From a virus: a stretch of 22,257 nucleotides of DNA. This document shows positions 1-7,085 of this stretch, piece by piece. The notes beneath the pieces were generated by a model that saw only the letters and a list, made by a program, of their open reading frames with translations, was not told the origin of the DNA and did not search any database. Both the position numbers and the translations under genes were made by a program. The DNA is taken from positions 1 to 22,257 of IMG/VR virus record IMGVR_UViG_3300008450_000514; one strand, written 5' to 3'. How positions within the stretch are numbered: the stretch's first letter is position 1; each line of letters starts with the position of its first letter.

Positions 1-58
1 TCATACGCCCGTCGATCCAAAGGTGAGTATAGCCCACCCAGATCAGCGGCACGCTCAC
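1..58 (-). CDS. 5' end of an unidentified gene leaving the window (partial)
   Basis: A GTG codon at 58-56 overlaps the TGA stop (57-55) of the preceding gene in a GTGA arrangement, the same coupling used at 20154-20157. The frame stays open to the left edge and begins (M)SVPLIWVGYTHLWIDGRM, which is rich in hydrophobic and aromatic residues. The other two minus-strand frames lack a start here or contain stops. The upstream SD is weak (GAGAAA directly before GTG). Its position after the fibre genes and the small membrane protein suggests a lysis or other late gene, but too little is present to identify it. Confidence 0.45.
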   Translation of the reverse strand, partial: MSVPLIWVGYTHLWIDGRM

Positions 59-288
59 TTTCTCAAAGCGGCTTCAATGCCGTCCAGCTTTTCAAAGACG
101 CGCTTGAAGTTTTCCCTCATCTCTTTGAACTCGCGGTCATGGGCTTCTTTGTTTGCCTCATGCACTGCCGCAAGCACAGCCAGCTTGGTAGCGTGGTCTT
201 GCTGTGTGCGATACATCCAGAAAACAAAGCCCGCAATTGGGGCTACGATCCACTGCATAACCGTCTCAACAACTTCCATCGTTTCCAT
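55..288 (-). CDS. small membrane-anchored coiled-coil protein, possible lysis protein
   Basis: This 77-residue protein has one hydrophobic segment near the N-terminus (about residues 11-26, WIVAPIAGFVFWMY), followed by a highly charged, predicted helical or coiled-coil tail (about 30-77, with repeated E/K/R and the pattern REFKEMRENFKRVFEKL). A good SD (CGGAG) lies 6 nt before the ATG, three bases after the stop of the tail assembly gene. A single TM helix with a charged helical tail, placed after the tail fibre genes where T7 carries its holin (gp17.5), suggests a holin, antiholin or inner-membrane spanin-like role. This is positional inference, since I recognise no family. An internal Met at residue 4 is an alternative start. 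Confidence 0.75.
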   Translation of the reverse strand: METMEVVETVMQWIVAPIAGFVFWMYRTQQDHATKLAVLAAVHEANKEAHDREFKEMRENFKRVFEKLDGIEAALRK

Positions 289-291
289 GGT

Positions 292-693
292 TTACTCCGG
301 CTTGGTCGGCCAAGTCACCGAATGAGGGAAGCCTGCTTGCGCCGTGATGTCGAGCAGGGCGCGGCGGTAGGTTGCCCACTCGGCTTGCTTTTCGGCGCTT
401 AGATCGGCCCAGCGAAGCGGGTTGCTGACAATCGGGTCAACTTGCGTTGCCAAAAGGTTATCCCGCTGCGTCCGCACGGATGCGGCTGCGGCAGCATCAA
501 GTTCTTCCTGTGTCGGCGGAACATAGGCTGCGGTGGCAGGGTCTGCGTCCATAGCTGCGTGGAGTGCAGCCGTGTCAAATTGCGCCCCGGTGTCGTTGGG
601 GTCGCAGGTAAACGGTATCCACCCGAAGGTTCCGTGTTCGATCTCGCAGTCGATCATCCCGTTTGCGAGGCGCTGTGCGTTGCGGTAGTTCAT
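292..693 (-). CDS. tail fibre assembly / phage tail assembly chaperone-like protein
   Basis: A 133-residue protein. The C-terminal half (about residues 70-130) has the layout of the Phage_tail_APC type of chaperone domain: an R-T-Q-R-D-N-L-L helix, then W-A-x-Y-R-R-A-L-L-D-I, then the closing GFPHSVTWPTKP, matching the familiar 'YRqaLRdi..q.gfP..v.WP..P' pattern. The N-terminal 65 residues are a variable domain (FGWIPFTCDPND), often fibre-specific in such proteins. Such proteins are thought to assist folding or trimerisation of the fibre encoded just upstream, which fits the adjacent fibre gene (one base between stop and start). The SD AAGGA lies inside the end of the fibre gene, about 9 nt before the ATG. 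The family call is from pattern memory. Confidence 0.8.
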   Translation of the reverse strand: MNYRNAQRLANGMIDCEIEHGTFGWIPFTCDPNDTGAQFDTAALHAAMDADPATAAYVPPTQEELDAAAAASVRTQRDNLLATQVDPIVSNPLRWADLSAEKQAEWATYRRALLDITAQAGFPHSVTWPTKPE

Positions 694-694
694 G

Positions 695-1831
695 TCAGGA
701 AATCCTTAGCCAAAGGGATGGGTTCCATGAGTAATTACTGCCGGTCGGCGCCCGGCCACCCCCGATAGTCATTGCTCTCCAAGTCCCAGTTAAGGCGGTT
801 GTATCAGCAGTCGGGAACGATGTGCTACTGCTAATTATATTGTCAAACACCGGCTCAATTGCAGAGTTTGTTGTTACATACCTGATGCTTGACCCAGCAA
901 GAGTTCCACCAGACGCAACTGCCGTTGTGGTGGTATTAAAGCCAACAATGTAAGTCCCCACGGCTCTGGCCGATAGATCAGCCGTGAGACTACCAACGCC
1001 CTCCCAAGTCGGAGCAGCAGCAGAGCCTCCAGAGGTCAGCACTTGGCCTGACGTGCCGTAGTTTGCCCCGCCGATGCCGATTTGGCCTGCGGAGGCGATA
1101 CGGAAGCGTTCACCGCCGTCAACTTCAGAGCCGACAGTTCCCGTTTGGGTGCCAAAAACAAGGCCGTTCCCATCAGTGCCAATATAGCCGCCGCCAAGCG
1201 TTGTGGATGTTCTTGTCCACTGAGAATATACGCCATTCCCTGCAAGGACTTGCTTGGCCAGCGACGATGACGGGCTAGTACTCGTCCCCACAAGCACGTT
1301 GCCCGAGGGGTCGATCCTCATGCGTTCTGCGCCGCCAGTATGAATGACTAGAGGGCTGGACGTTCCTGTGCCAGCGGCAAGGCTTTCAAGGCGGCTTTCC
1401 GTAGCTGTTGCCCGCACTCTGATTTGGTTGAAGTTGGTATTGTCACCAGACCGGGCGATTACTTGTGCGGTGCCAGCAATAACGTCAGCAATGCCGCCCG
1501 ACGCCTCAAGACGGACAGCAGGAGTCGCAGTTCCCACGCCCACATTACCTGAGCTATCCACCCGCAACCGCTCAAGCCCACTCGTTTCTACAGTCACCGT
1601 ATCAGCAGCAGGAAAACGAACAGAGGTGTTTGTATCACCCGAATGCACAATCTTGTCTTCGATGGTAACATCGCCAGTAAAGGATGGGCTAGAAGAAACT
1701 TCAGTTTCTACAAACGCAGCAATCTGAGCGCCAGTAACGCTCTTGGATGTGCCACTATCGTTTACCTCAAACTGTTGGGTTGAGCTTGCGGCAGCGGCTG
1801 CTGTCAGATCGGATATTTTTACGTTTGCCAT
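695..1831 (-). CDS. tail fibre / receptor-binding protein with ERMRID-type repeats
   Basis: A 378-residue Gly/Ser/Thr/Ala-rich protein typical of trimeric beta-structured phage fibres. It starts MANVKISDLTAAAAA, a frequent N-terminus of such fibres. Three copies of an E-R-hydrophobic-R-hydrophobic-(D/A)-x-x-G-x-hydrophobic-x-hydrophobic-G unit lie at residues about 85-102, 167-184 and 239-255. The last runs into GTSGQVLTSGGSAAAPTW, a common linker. Many fibres with these repeats end in an intramolecular S74-type chaperone. None is visible here: the C-terminal 100 residues (from about 280) form an unidentified domain ending NPSLWLRIS. The next gene encodes a separate chaperone-like protein instead. 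The ATG overlaps the previous stop (TGATG). The C-terminal domain is the best candidate for the receptor-binding tip (inference). Confidence 0.85.
   Translation of the reverse strand: MANVKISDLTAAAAASSTQQFEVNDSGTSKSVTGAQIAAFVETEVSSSPSFTGDVTIEDKIVHSGDTNTSVRFPAADTVTVETSGLERLRVDSSGNVGVGTATPAVRLEASGGIADVIAGTAQVIARSGDNTNFNQIRVRATATESRLESLAAGTGTSSPLVIHTGGAERMRIDPSGNVLVGTSTSPSSSLAKQVLAGNGVYSQWTRTSTTLGGGYIGTDGNGLVFGTQTGTVGSEVDGGERFRIASAGQIGIGGANYGTSGQVLTSGGSAAAPTWEGVGSLTADLSARAVGTYIVGFNTTTTAVASGGTLAGSSIRYVTTNSAIEPVFDNIISSSTSFPTADTTALTGTWRAMTIGGGRAPTGSNYSWNPSLWLRIS
1067..1579 (-). repeat. three ERxRID...GNVxVGT repeat units in the tail fibre
   Basis: Three copies of an 18-residue unit are encoded at about 1526-1579, 1280-1333 and 1067-1117 (residues 85-102, 167-184, 239-255), spaced 82 and 72 residues apart. 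Key residues are E-R at the start, R-hydrophobic-D/A in the middle, and G-x-hydrophobic-G-hydrophobic-G at the end. The repeats are diverged at the DNA level, so they reflect structural repetition of the fibre shaft, not recent duplication. Confidence 0.75.
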
Positions 1832-2559
1832 CAGGCAATCCTCTTCCAGTTTCCGTTGATGTTCCTGTAAATTTTATCGGGATTGCTCCAGGCGCCACCA
1901 TACTTAACATATGGATTAGCTTCTAACCAATCGCCATCATATTTTGCATATGTTTCTTGGGTAAACTCACGTCTTTCTGCACTAGCAACCAGAGAGGCAA
2001 CAAAGTCATTCTGAGATATAAGGCCAGTAATCCGAACATCATCTTCTTCGGTTACGCGAGTATCTCCAGCCTCAGTAAGTCTAACATAGTTCTCAAGTAT
2101 TCCACCAAACCTGCCACCAGCAATAAAGCTTTGAGCGGAAGACATTAATGCAGAAGACAACATCGAAGAGTCGCCAATAAACTTAAAGCCAGCCACGCTA
2201 GCAAACGACCCACTCGAAGAAAAGTTTGCAAACCCATACTGAATTCTTACAGCAGAAGAAGAAATCAGTGAGGAAGCAGAAACATCCAAGAGGCCATTGG
2301 CAACAAGGTCGCCATCAAAAACAACAGAGCTTGAAGCATTTAAGTCTAGTCTGCCAAAGAGCGTAGACTCTCCAACAAGAAGAACGCTGCCATCAGAAGT
2401 TAAGTTTGCAAAGACTTTGACAGAAAAGTTTGCAAGCGCATCAACTGAGCCAACCGCACTTAACGAAGCAAAGCCTTCAATGAAGCCCTCAGTAACACGA
2501 CGATCAGAAGCTTCCGTTACACGGACATCTCCTGACTCTGTTATCCGAGGGCCGTCCAT
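1831..2559 (-). CDS. RITE/RVTE-repeat virion (tail) protein with C-terminal YxKxxGxW repeats
   Basis: A 242-residue protein with four visible parts. Residues 5-24 hold three octapeptides (RITESGDV, RVTEASDR, RVTEGFIE). Residues 30-150 are a Ser/Gly/Ala-rich segment of alternating hydrophobics (ANFSVKVFANLTSDGSVLLV and similar), likely a beta-solenoid. Residues 160-183 repeat the octapeptide three times more (RLTEAGDT, RVTEEDDV, RITGLISQ). The C-terminus (204-238) has three aromatic repeats, YAKYDGDW, YVKYGGAW and YRNINGNW. Proteins with RITE-type blocks occur in tail regions of uncultured aquatic phages as I recall, without assigned function. It lies between the fibre adaptor genes and the fibre, so a tail appendage component is likely. 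The SD AAGGTG lies 8-9 nt before the ATG. The DNA looks more A/T-rich than its neighbours. Confidence 0.75.
   Translation of the reverse strand: MDGPRITESGDVRVTEASDRRVTEGFIEGFASLSAVGSVDALANFSVKVFANLTSDGSVLLVGESTLFGRLDLNASSSVVFDGDLVANGLLDVSASSLISSSAVRIQYGFANFSSSGSFASVAGFKFIGDSSMLSSALMSSAQSFIAGGRFGGILENYVRLTEAGDTRVTEEDDVRITGLISQNDFVASLVASAERREFTQETYAKYDGDWLEANPYVKYGGAWSNPDKIYRNINGNWKRIA
1846..1950 (-). repeat. C-terminal Y-x-(K/N)-x-x-G-x-W triple repeat
   Basis: Residues 204-211, 217-224 and 231-238 read YAKYDGDW, YVKYGGAW and YRNINGNW, a period of 13 then 14 residues with conserved Y, G and W. The pattern resembles short aromatic repeats often found at the ends of phage tail proteins, where they may pack as small beta-hairpins. 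A sugar- or tail-binding role is speculation. Confidence 0.7.
2020..2082 (-). repeat. second octapeptide block (R-L/V/I-T-E/G) in the same protein
   Basis: Three further octapeptides begin at residues 160, 168 and 176 (RLTEAGDT, RVTEEDDV, RITGLISQ). They lie 155 residues after the first block and on the far side of the predicted beta-solenoid, so the two blocks bracket it. Confidence 0.75.
2488..2547 (-). repeat. first octapeptide block (R-I/V-T-E) in the 242-aa tail protein
   Basis: This stretch encodes three tandem octapeptides beginning at residues 5, 13 and 21, each starting R-(I/V)-T-E followed by small or acidic residues. The 8-residue period and alternating charged/hydrophobic residues suggest beta-strand rungs. 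A second copy of the block is encoded at 2020-2082. Confidence 0.75.
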
Positions 2560-2571
2560 TCCTATGCCACC

Positions 2572-2964
2572 TTACGCAAGGGTTAGGTCGATGTTGCCGA
2601 TTGCAAACTCAAGAGTATCGCCATCAGCAATAGTCTTGGCCGCAGTCATGGCCCCATGCCACAGAAGGTTTCCGCCAGTTAGGGCGTCATGCAAACCAAT
2701 GTGGCTGATAGAACCCCAGCTACCGCCAGCAGCAGTAAAGGTTACAGCGCCAGTGTTTGAAGTAGTTCCACCCGGCGTAGCTGCCGCAGAAAAAGCAACA
2801 GTTTGACGAGCGTAACCACTACCAGATACCTCAGTGCCGCCACCAGAATCAGAGGGAGCAGCAGTGTAGAGAGCAACATACCAAGCTGTTGGGCGAGTTG
2901 CACTTCCAGTGGTCATTAACCAGTCAAGCAGTAGCTTTTCAGCATAGTTAGAAAGAGCGGCCAT
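2572..2964 (-). CDS. small phage tail fibre-type structural protein
   Basis: A 130-residue protein. It opens with an amphipathic helix (SNYAEKLLLDWLMTT), followed by WYVALYTAAPSDSGGGTEVSG-type sequence, a Thr/Gly/Ala-rich beta region (about 50-85), and IGLHDALTGGNLLWHGAM. The order 'helix - ALYTAAPSDSGGGTEV - GYAR - SWG.I.H.GL.DA..GGNLLW.G' is characteristic of a family annotated in many phages as a tail fibre protein. I recognise it from pattern memory and cannot give a mechanism. It sits directly after the T7 gp17 N-domain-like gene, with SD GAGGAA before the ATG, supporting a role in the fibre or its attachment. Confidence 0.75.
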   Translation of the reverse strand: MAALSNYAEKLLLDWLMTTGSATRPTAWYVALYTAAPSDSGGGTEVSGSGYARQTVAFSAAATPGGTTSNTGAVTFTAAGGSWGSISHIGLHDALTGGNLLWHGAMTAAKTIADGDTLEFAIGNIDLTLA

Positions 2965-2976
2965 TTGCGTTTCCTC

Positions 2977-3570
2977 TTAGGTTAGAATTCTAAACCAGAT
3001 ATCCCCGTCAACGCCGCCAGAAGGTGCATCAACACTAACCGTCACTCGGTTAGGGAAGTCCTTGTAGATAGTCGCATCACCAGTTTCATCGTCAAAGTAA
3101 AGAACGCCACCAGCGCGAGCTTGAGCATTTGGAAGTTGAGAATCTGGGGATATTTCGTAGTCTGTAAACCGCAGAGAGCGATCAATGCGATCCTTTGCGT
3201 CAGCAACCATTGCGGTGAGGATGTCTAGCTGTTCGTTCAACGCAGCGCGATTGATGTCAGCGCCCGCAGAGAAGTCACTGGTGCGCTCAATAGCCGTCCG
3301 ACGAAAGATAACAACGCTAGAGCCGCCAGTCGCACCAAGAACTTGCTGAACATCAGGAGGCGTTGCGGTGACAAACACTACGTTACCAGTAGAGCCGTCT
3401 CCACCAGTGAGCGTGTAGTCAGTGCCTTCCGCCTTTAGCACCCCATCGACATAGACACTTAGGTCAGAGTCGTTGAAGAACTCAAATGGCACAGCAAAGG
3501 TTTGCTGAGTCGCCCCTTGAGCAACTGTGTATTCAATACGCGGATTGTTGTCGGCAAGATTGATGGTCAT
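2977..3570 (-). CDS. T7 gp17 N-terminal-domain-like tail fibre adaptor
   Basis: A 197-residue protein. Residues about 10-135 match the T7 tail fibre N-terminal domain layout: an opening YTVAQGATQQTFAVPFEFF (T7-type 'fafpF.fl'), an LSVYVDG strand, a VVFVTATPP strand, VVIFRRTAIERTSDF, and then INRAALNEQLDILTAMVADAKDRIDRS, the long helix before the shaft. In T7 this domain fixes the fibre to the tail. Here the protein ends about 60 residues later (GDIWFRILT), with no shaft or tip, so it is probably an anchor onto which the following gene products dock. It is the first gene after a 58-bp gap carrying the conserved 16-base element (3611-3626), with SD GAGGTGAT just before the ATG. Confidence 0.88.
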   Translation of the reverse strand: MTINLADNNPRIEYTVAQGATQQTFAVPFEFFNDSDLSVYVDGVLKAEGTDYTLTGGDGSTGNVVFVTATPPDVQQVLGATGGSSVVIFRRTAIERTSDFSAGADINRAALNEQLDILTAMVADAKDRIDRSLRFTDYEISPDSQLPNAQARAGGVLYFDDETGDATIYKDFPNRVTVSVDAPSGGVDGDIWFRILT

Positions 3571-3610
3571 AGATCACCTCGTTGCCCTAGCAATTACAGC
3601 GAAAGAAGGC

Positions 3611-3626
3611 TGCATCAACGCACAAA
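3611..3626 (-). promoter_or_regulatory. conserved 16-base element, copy A (candidate late promoter or operator)
   Basis: The minus strand reads TTTGTGCGTTGATGCA in the 58-bp gap between the gp16-like gene and the fibre adaptor. It matches 15/16 bases of the element at 18411-18426 and ends 40 nt before the ATG, versus 43 nt there. Ungapped similarity continues downstream, including an AGGG(C/A)AAC segment 22-30 nt after the element. It contains a TGC..TTGATGCA near-palindrome. I see no convincing host -10 box at proper spacing. The position before the fibre gene corresponds to that of the T7 phi17 promoter. Confidence 0.5.
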
Positions 3627-3628
3627 GA

Positions 3629-6600
3629 TTATCTGATGCCAGTCACATTGTTGATGAAGGCGTTTGAGTCTTCTTTCAACCAGAACAGACCAGTCAATGG
3701 CAGCATCAGATAAAACTCTTTGAGTGCTTCCCCGTAATCGCCACCAGCAAGTTTGGCTGTAGCATCAAAGCCATCTTTGATAGTGCTAGAGCCAGCGCCA
3801 AGGATAGTAGTCGCGGCAGAGCCAAACCCATCCTCGCCATAAAACGACAATGGCAAGATGTCGTTTTCAGGGTTGTTAAGGCCAGCTTGCACTGAGAAGC
3901 GAAGAGAGTTCAGCGCAATGTCAGAGTAGATTGAGCCAATTCCACTACGCTCAAATGCCGCAGACAGCCTCTCTTCTTCATCCATATCTTCCCAAGCCCA
4001 GTCTGGAGTGCGAAGCTTGGCAAGCATATATCCAAATCCAAACATTGTAGCAAAACCAGCTACGCGATGTTTTGATTGCTGTTGGGCTGCGGTTCGAAGG
4101 ATGTTGCTATAAGCATTCATTGAGTAGTTGTAGAAGATAAACGGCATAGTCATGATGCCGCTTTCCATTTGAACATAGCCGGGAAAATCTTCAGCCTCTT
4201 GAGCGCTTGGATAGATTTTTCGCGCCTGCTTGATTGGCAAAAACACTGATCCATCAGCGTAAGTGTAGCGAGTGGCGGCGCTAGAGCTAAGAATTGTGTT
4301 GCCAATAGACATTGAAACAGCGGCTCTAAAAGAGGCAATGGTTTCAGTAGAGATGCCAAAAGTATCCCAGTCTTGGATGTTTGCAACAAAAAGTCCGTTT
4401 GAGGTTTTCTCAACAGGCGCTGACTTTGCAATTTCCTTAGCCGCTTTCATAGAAATTCCATGCCTTAGCAGATATTCACGGTCAAACTTAGAGGCGGTGC
4501 CATCAAGAATGCGACGAGAAATGTCCACAAAGTTATGAGCAGACAGGGAACCACCTAAAGTTTTTAGTGCAACAGTTGCTGGGCCAAGGCCGTTAAGAAC
4601 AAAGGCAGCATTCTTAATAGTTGTCCAAGTTTTTGAAGCAACCTTTGCCCCGGTATCCTCAATCGCTCTTTGCTGACTAATCCCAAGTGAAAGCTCAAGA
4701 GCTTCAGCAAACTCAGACTTCACAGCGCTCAATTGTTTTTGCCAAGCTTTGCTTTCAGCAGAAGCCATAATGCCTTTGAACGTATTCTTGAAGCCATGCT
4801 CAAAGATAATCTTTCCAAAGTCACCAATTGCAGTGAAGCCAGCGCCACCAAGGTAGTTTGTAGATGTAAACTCCTTGATGAACTGAACAGTCCTGTTGGT
4901 TAGGCTAGTCGGGTCTGAGAGCGTAGTTGCTGTGACGCGCTTGTGAAGGATGGTTAAGTCCTTCCTAAGCATGTTGGCCTTTTCAACGGAAACGCCATTA
5001 TCAATAAGATCGCCAACAAGTTCGTCAGCAAGATCGTTGTAGGTCTTGTTGCCAAATTGTTTGGAAAACTCGATCTTGTTTCCAATGTTGTGCGAGTAAG
5101 CTCTCATCACGCCACGAAAATCTGTGTCGATGAAGTCTATGATTTCCGAGTTTGGAATGTTGAGCATACGGCTGGGATACCGATTGCTTCTGCTGCTTGC
5201 AGAACTGTTGATTGGATCATCATCAGTCAAGATAGACTTGATAACCGAGTCAACATATCTGTCCTGTGCAGGAATATCCCCAGTCAAGTCGCGAGGCTTG
5301 TAGAGACCGCTTACGTTGTCGTATTCGGTCCCATATGGGTTGAGCCTAATGTATTCAGTAATCTTGCGACGAAACTCCTTCGGGCCAGCTTCATCCTTAG
5401 AGATTCGATCCACAAGATATTGACGTGTATAGAACGGCTCAGGTTTGCCCATTGGGCGAATGGGGCCAGACTGAATGTATGCTAAGCTGTTATTAAGCTC
5501 CGCCAACTCATCACTGAATTTTTTGAGCTGACCCCTCCAATACTTTGCAGCATCACTATCGTTCTGACGTGCAGCAAGAAGCCGATCAACTTCCTTACGA
5601 AGCTTTATGTTTGCATTATCAACCCGGTTCTGAGCAACCAAGATTCGCTGGTTAATAAAGTCTTGAGACCCGATAACGCCATACTGTTTAGCTTCATCGC
5701 CAATTTTTCCAAGGTAATCATCCATTAGCTTGGCTGCTTCCATTTCCTTTGGAAGCATTGGCTCACCCTTGATCCTCTTTATGTTTACGCTGTTTAGCCA
5801 GTCATCAAAAGTAGGACCAGACTTTGTAACCCTGCGGACAAGGTTTGGGGCAATCTTCGGCGCACTCGTCGCGTCCCTCCAGATAGAAGCAAGCTTTTCT
5901 TCAAAGTTATAAAGCTGACCGCGACGAAGCTTTACGTTGATTTCAACGCTAGGGGCGATTGTCATGCCAAGTTTTTGCCCAGCATAAAGTGTTGAGCTAT
6001 CACCAGCCAAAAGCAAAGCAGTCTTCTTAAAGACGTTTAATGCCTCACGCGCAGAAGATGTAGCGCCTGCATCTAGCTTAAACTTAGCAATGCTTGTCAT
6101 TGGCGTTGGCATGATGTCAACGTAATCGAAGAAGCTGCTAGCAATGGCATACGGGTCTTCGATTCCATCAACCAACCCTTCATCCAGTCTGCGGATGTTA
6201 AGCTCATCAATGATTGCTTGGCGCTGAGACGACATGTTGAGGATGTCAGCCTCAATGGTTTGGATAGCTGATGGTGGAAGGTTTAGTTGGCCGTTGTTGA
6301 TGCGATCAATTACCTGCTGCTTGCCAGTCATTTGCTGAGAGAGAAACATGCTGTCGGCTCGAAGTTTGTCCGCGTCAGCAGTTCCCATTGGGCGTTGGCC
6401 TTTGACCATAGCCTTTAGGATTTCCTGACGATCAACAAAGTCTTCCATTTCACGAATGGTCTGAGCGTGTTGGCCAAGGCGATAGTGGGCGTTGTCAACG
6501 TAATTGCCGTAGGCCTTCTTGCCAGTGTAGATACCACCGCCAAGCAAGCCGCCAACAGCAACGGATGCCGCAACATTAAATGCGCCTTCCATCGGATCGT

Positions 6601-7084
6601 AACCGGGCATGACAAAGGATCGAAGAACCTCTTCTCCAGCAGTTACAGCGCCAGCAGTCAACGCTACGTTAGCCGCAGAGCCCAGCAAAGATGCACCCTT
6701 GTAAAAACGAACAATCGGGATTGCAGACAGTGGATCGGCAACAGCGCCGACAACCGTCTGACCAAAGGTTGCATTCTTGAAGGTTGCCCGATCAAGCTGA
6801 TCCTTGTCGAACAGTGTCTTCATGTATTCAAAGTCTTGTTGCCGTGGAGCCATGTAGAGGTCCAGTGCAATAGACTTGTATCGCTCAGGAACACTTCGAT
6901 CAAACTCCTCGCGAGGAGCCGATACATCAGTTTTAAACAAGGCAACAAGTGGGTCTTTCCATCTGGAGATGGAGGCGTAAACCACTTGAGTCGTAGATGG
7001 CGGAGGCTCTAGTCCCGGCTGTCCAGTAACAGGGCGAAACGGAATAGCGCCTGAAGTTTGGCCCAAGCCAGTGTCTATCTCCAT
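3629..7084 (-). CDS. large internal virion / DNA ejection protein (T7 gp16-like by position)
   Basis: This 1151-residue protein is the last of three consecutive ejection-type genes (gp14-, gp15-, gp16-like order as in T7). Two hydrophobic Gly/Ala-rich segments lie at about residues 105-190 (VVGAVADPLSAIPIV; AFNVAASVAVGGLLGGGIYTG). More follow at about 735-760 and 800-825, and near 965-1010 (GIMTMPFIFYNYSMNAYSNI, then AGFATMFGFGYMLA). The middle is helical and charged. The C-terminal part has WAWEDMDEEERLSAAFERSGIG (split around residue 1031), a pattern I associate with podovirus ejection proteins. In T7, gp16 crosses the inner membrane during DNA entry, and the hydrophobic segments fit that. 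T7 gp16 begins with a lytic transglycosylase domain, but I see no such motif here. The ATG lies 1 base after the previous stop, with only a distant SD. Confidence 0.75.
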   Translation of the reverse strand: MEIDTGLGQTSGAIPFRPVTGQPGLEPPPSTTQVVYASISRWKDPLVALFKTDVSAPREEFDRSVPERYKSIALDLYMAPRQQDFEYMKTLFDKDQLDRATFKNATFGQTVVGAVADPLSAIPIVRFYKGASLLGSAANVALTAGAVTAGEEVLRSFVMPGYDPMEGAFNVAASVAVGGLLGGGIYTGKKAYGNYVDNAHYRLGQHAQTIREMEDFVDRQEILKAMVKGQRPMGTADADKLRADSMFLSQQMTGKQQVIDRINNGQLNLPPSAIQTIEADILNMSSQRQAIIDELNIRRLDEGLVDGIEDPYAIASSFFDYVDIMPTPMTSIAKFKLDAGATSSAREALNVFKKTALLLAGDSSTLYAGQKLGMTIAPSVEINVKLRRGQLYNFEEKLASIWRDATSAPKIAPNLVRRVTKSGPTFDDWLNSVNIKRIKGEPMLPKEMEAAKLMDDYLGKIGDEAKQYGVIGSQDFINQRILVAQNRVDNANIKLRKEVDRLLAARQNDSDAAKYWRGQLKKFSDELAELNNSLAYIQSGPIRPMGKPEPFYTRQYLVDRISKDEAGPKEFRRKITEYIRLNPYGTEYDNVSGLYKPRDLTGDIPAQDRYVDSVIKSILTDDDPINSSASSRSNRYPSRMLNIPNSEIIDFIDTDFRGVMRAYSHNIGNKIEFSKQFGNKTYNDLADELVGDLIDNGVSVEKANMLRKDLTILHKRVTATTLSDPTSLTNRTVQFIKEFTSTNYLGGAGFTAIGDFGKIIFEHGFKNTFKGIMASAESKAWQKQLSAVKSEFAEALELSLGISQQRAIEDTGAKVASKTWTTIKNAAFVLNGLGPATVALKTLGGSLSAHNFVDISRRILDGTASKFDREYLLRHGISMKAAKEIAKSAPVEKTSNGLFVANIQDWDTFGISTETIASFRAAVSMSIGNTILSSSAATRYTYADGSVFLPIKQARKIYPSAQEAEDFPGYVQMESGIMTMPFIFYNYSMNAYSNILRTAAQQQSKHRVAGFATMFGFGYMLAKLRTPDWAWEDMDEEERLSAAFERSGIGSIYSDIALNSLRFSVQAGLNNPENDILPLSFYGEDGFGSAATTILGAGSSTIKDGFDATAKLAGGDYGEALKEFYLMLPLTGLFWLKEDSNAFINNVTGIR

Positions 7085-7085
7085 C

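Noticed and set aside
442-768. Plus-strand open frame opposite the tail chaperone and fibre end
   Set aside because: Antisense shadow of two supported genes, and its composition is not protein-like.
3571-3610. Host sigma70-type promoter using TTGATG as -35 and TGTAAT as -10
   Set aside because: The spacing between them is only 14 bases and the TGTAAT is not present at copy B, so a shared host-type promoter is not supported.
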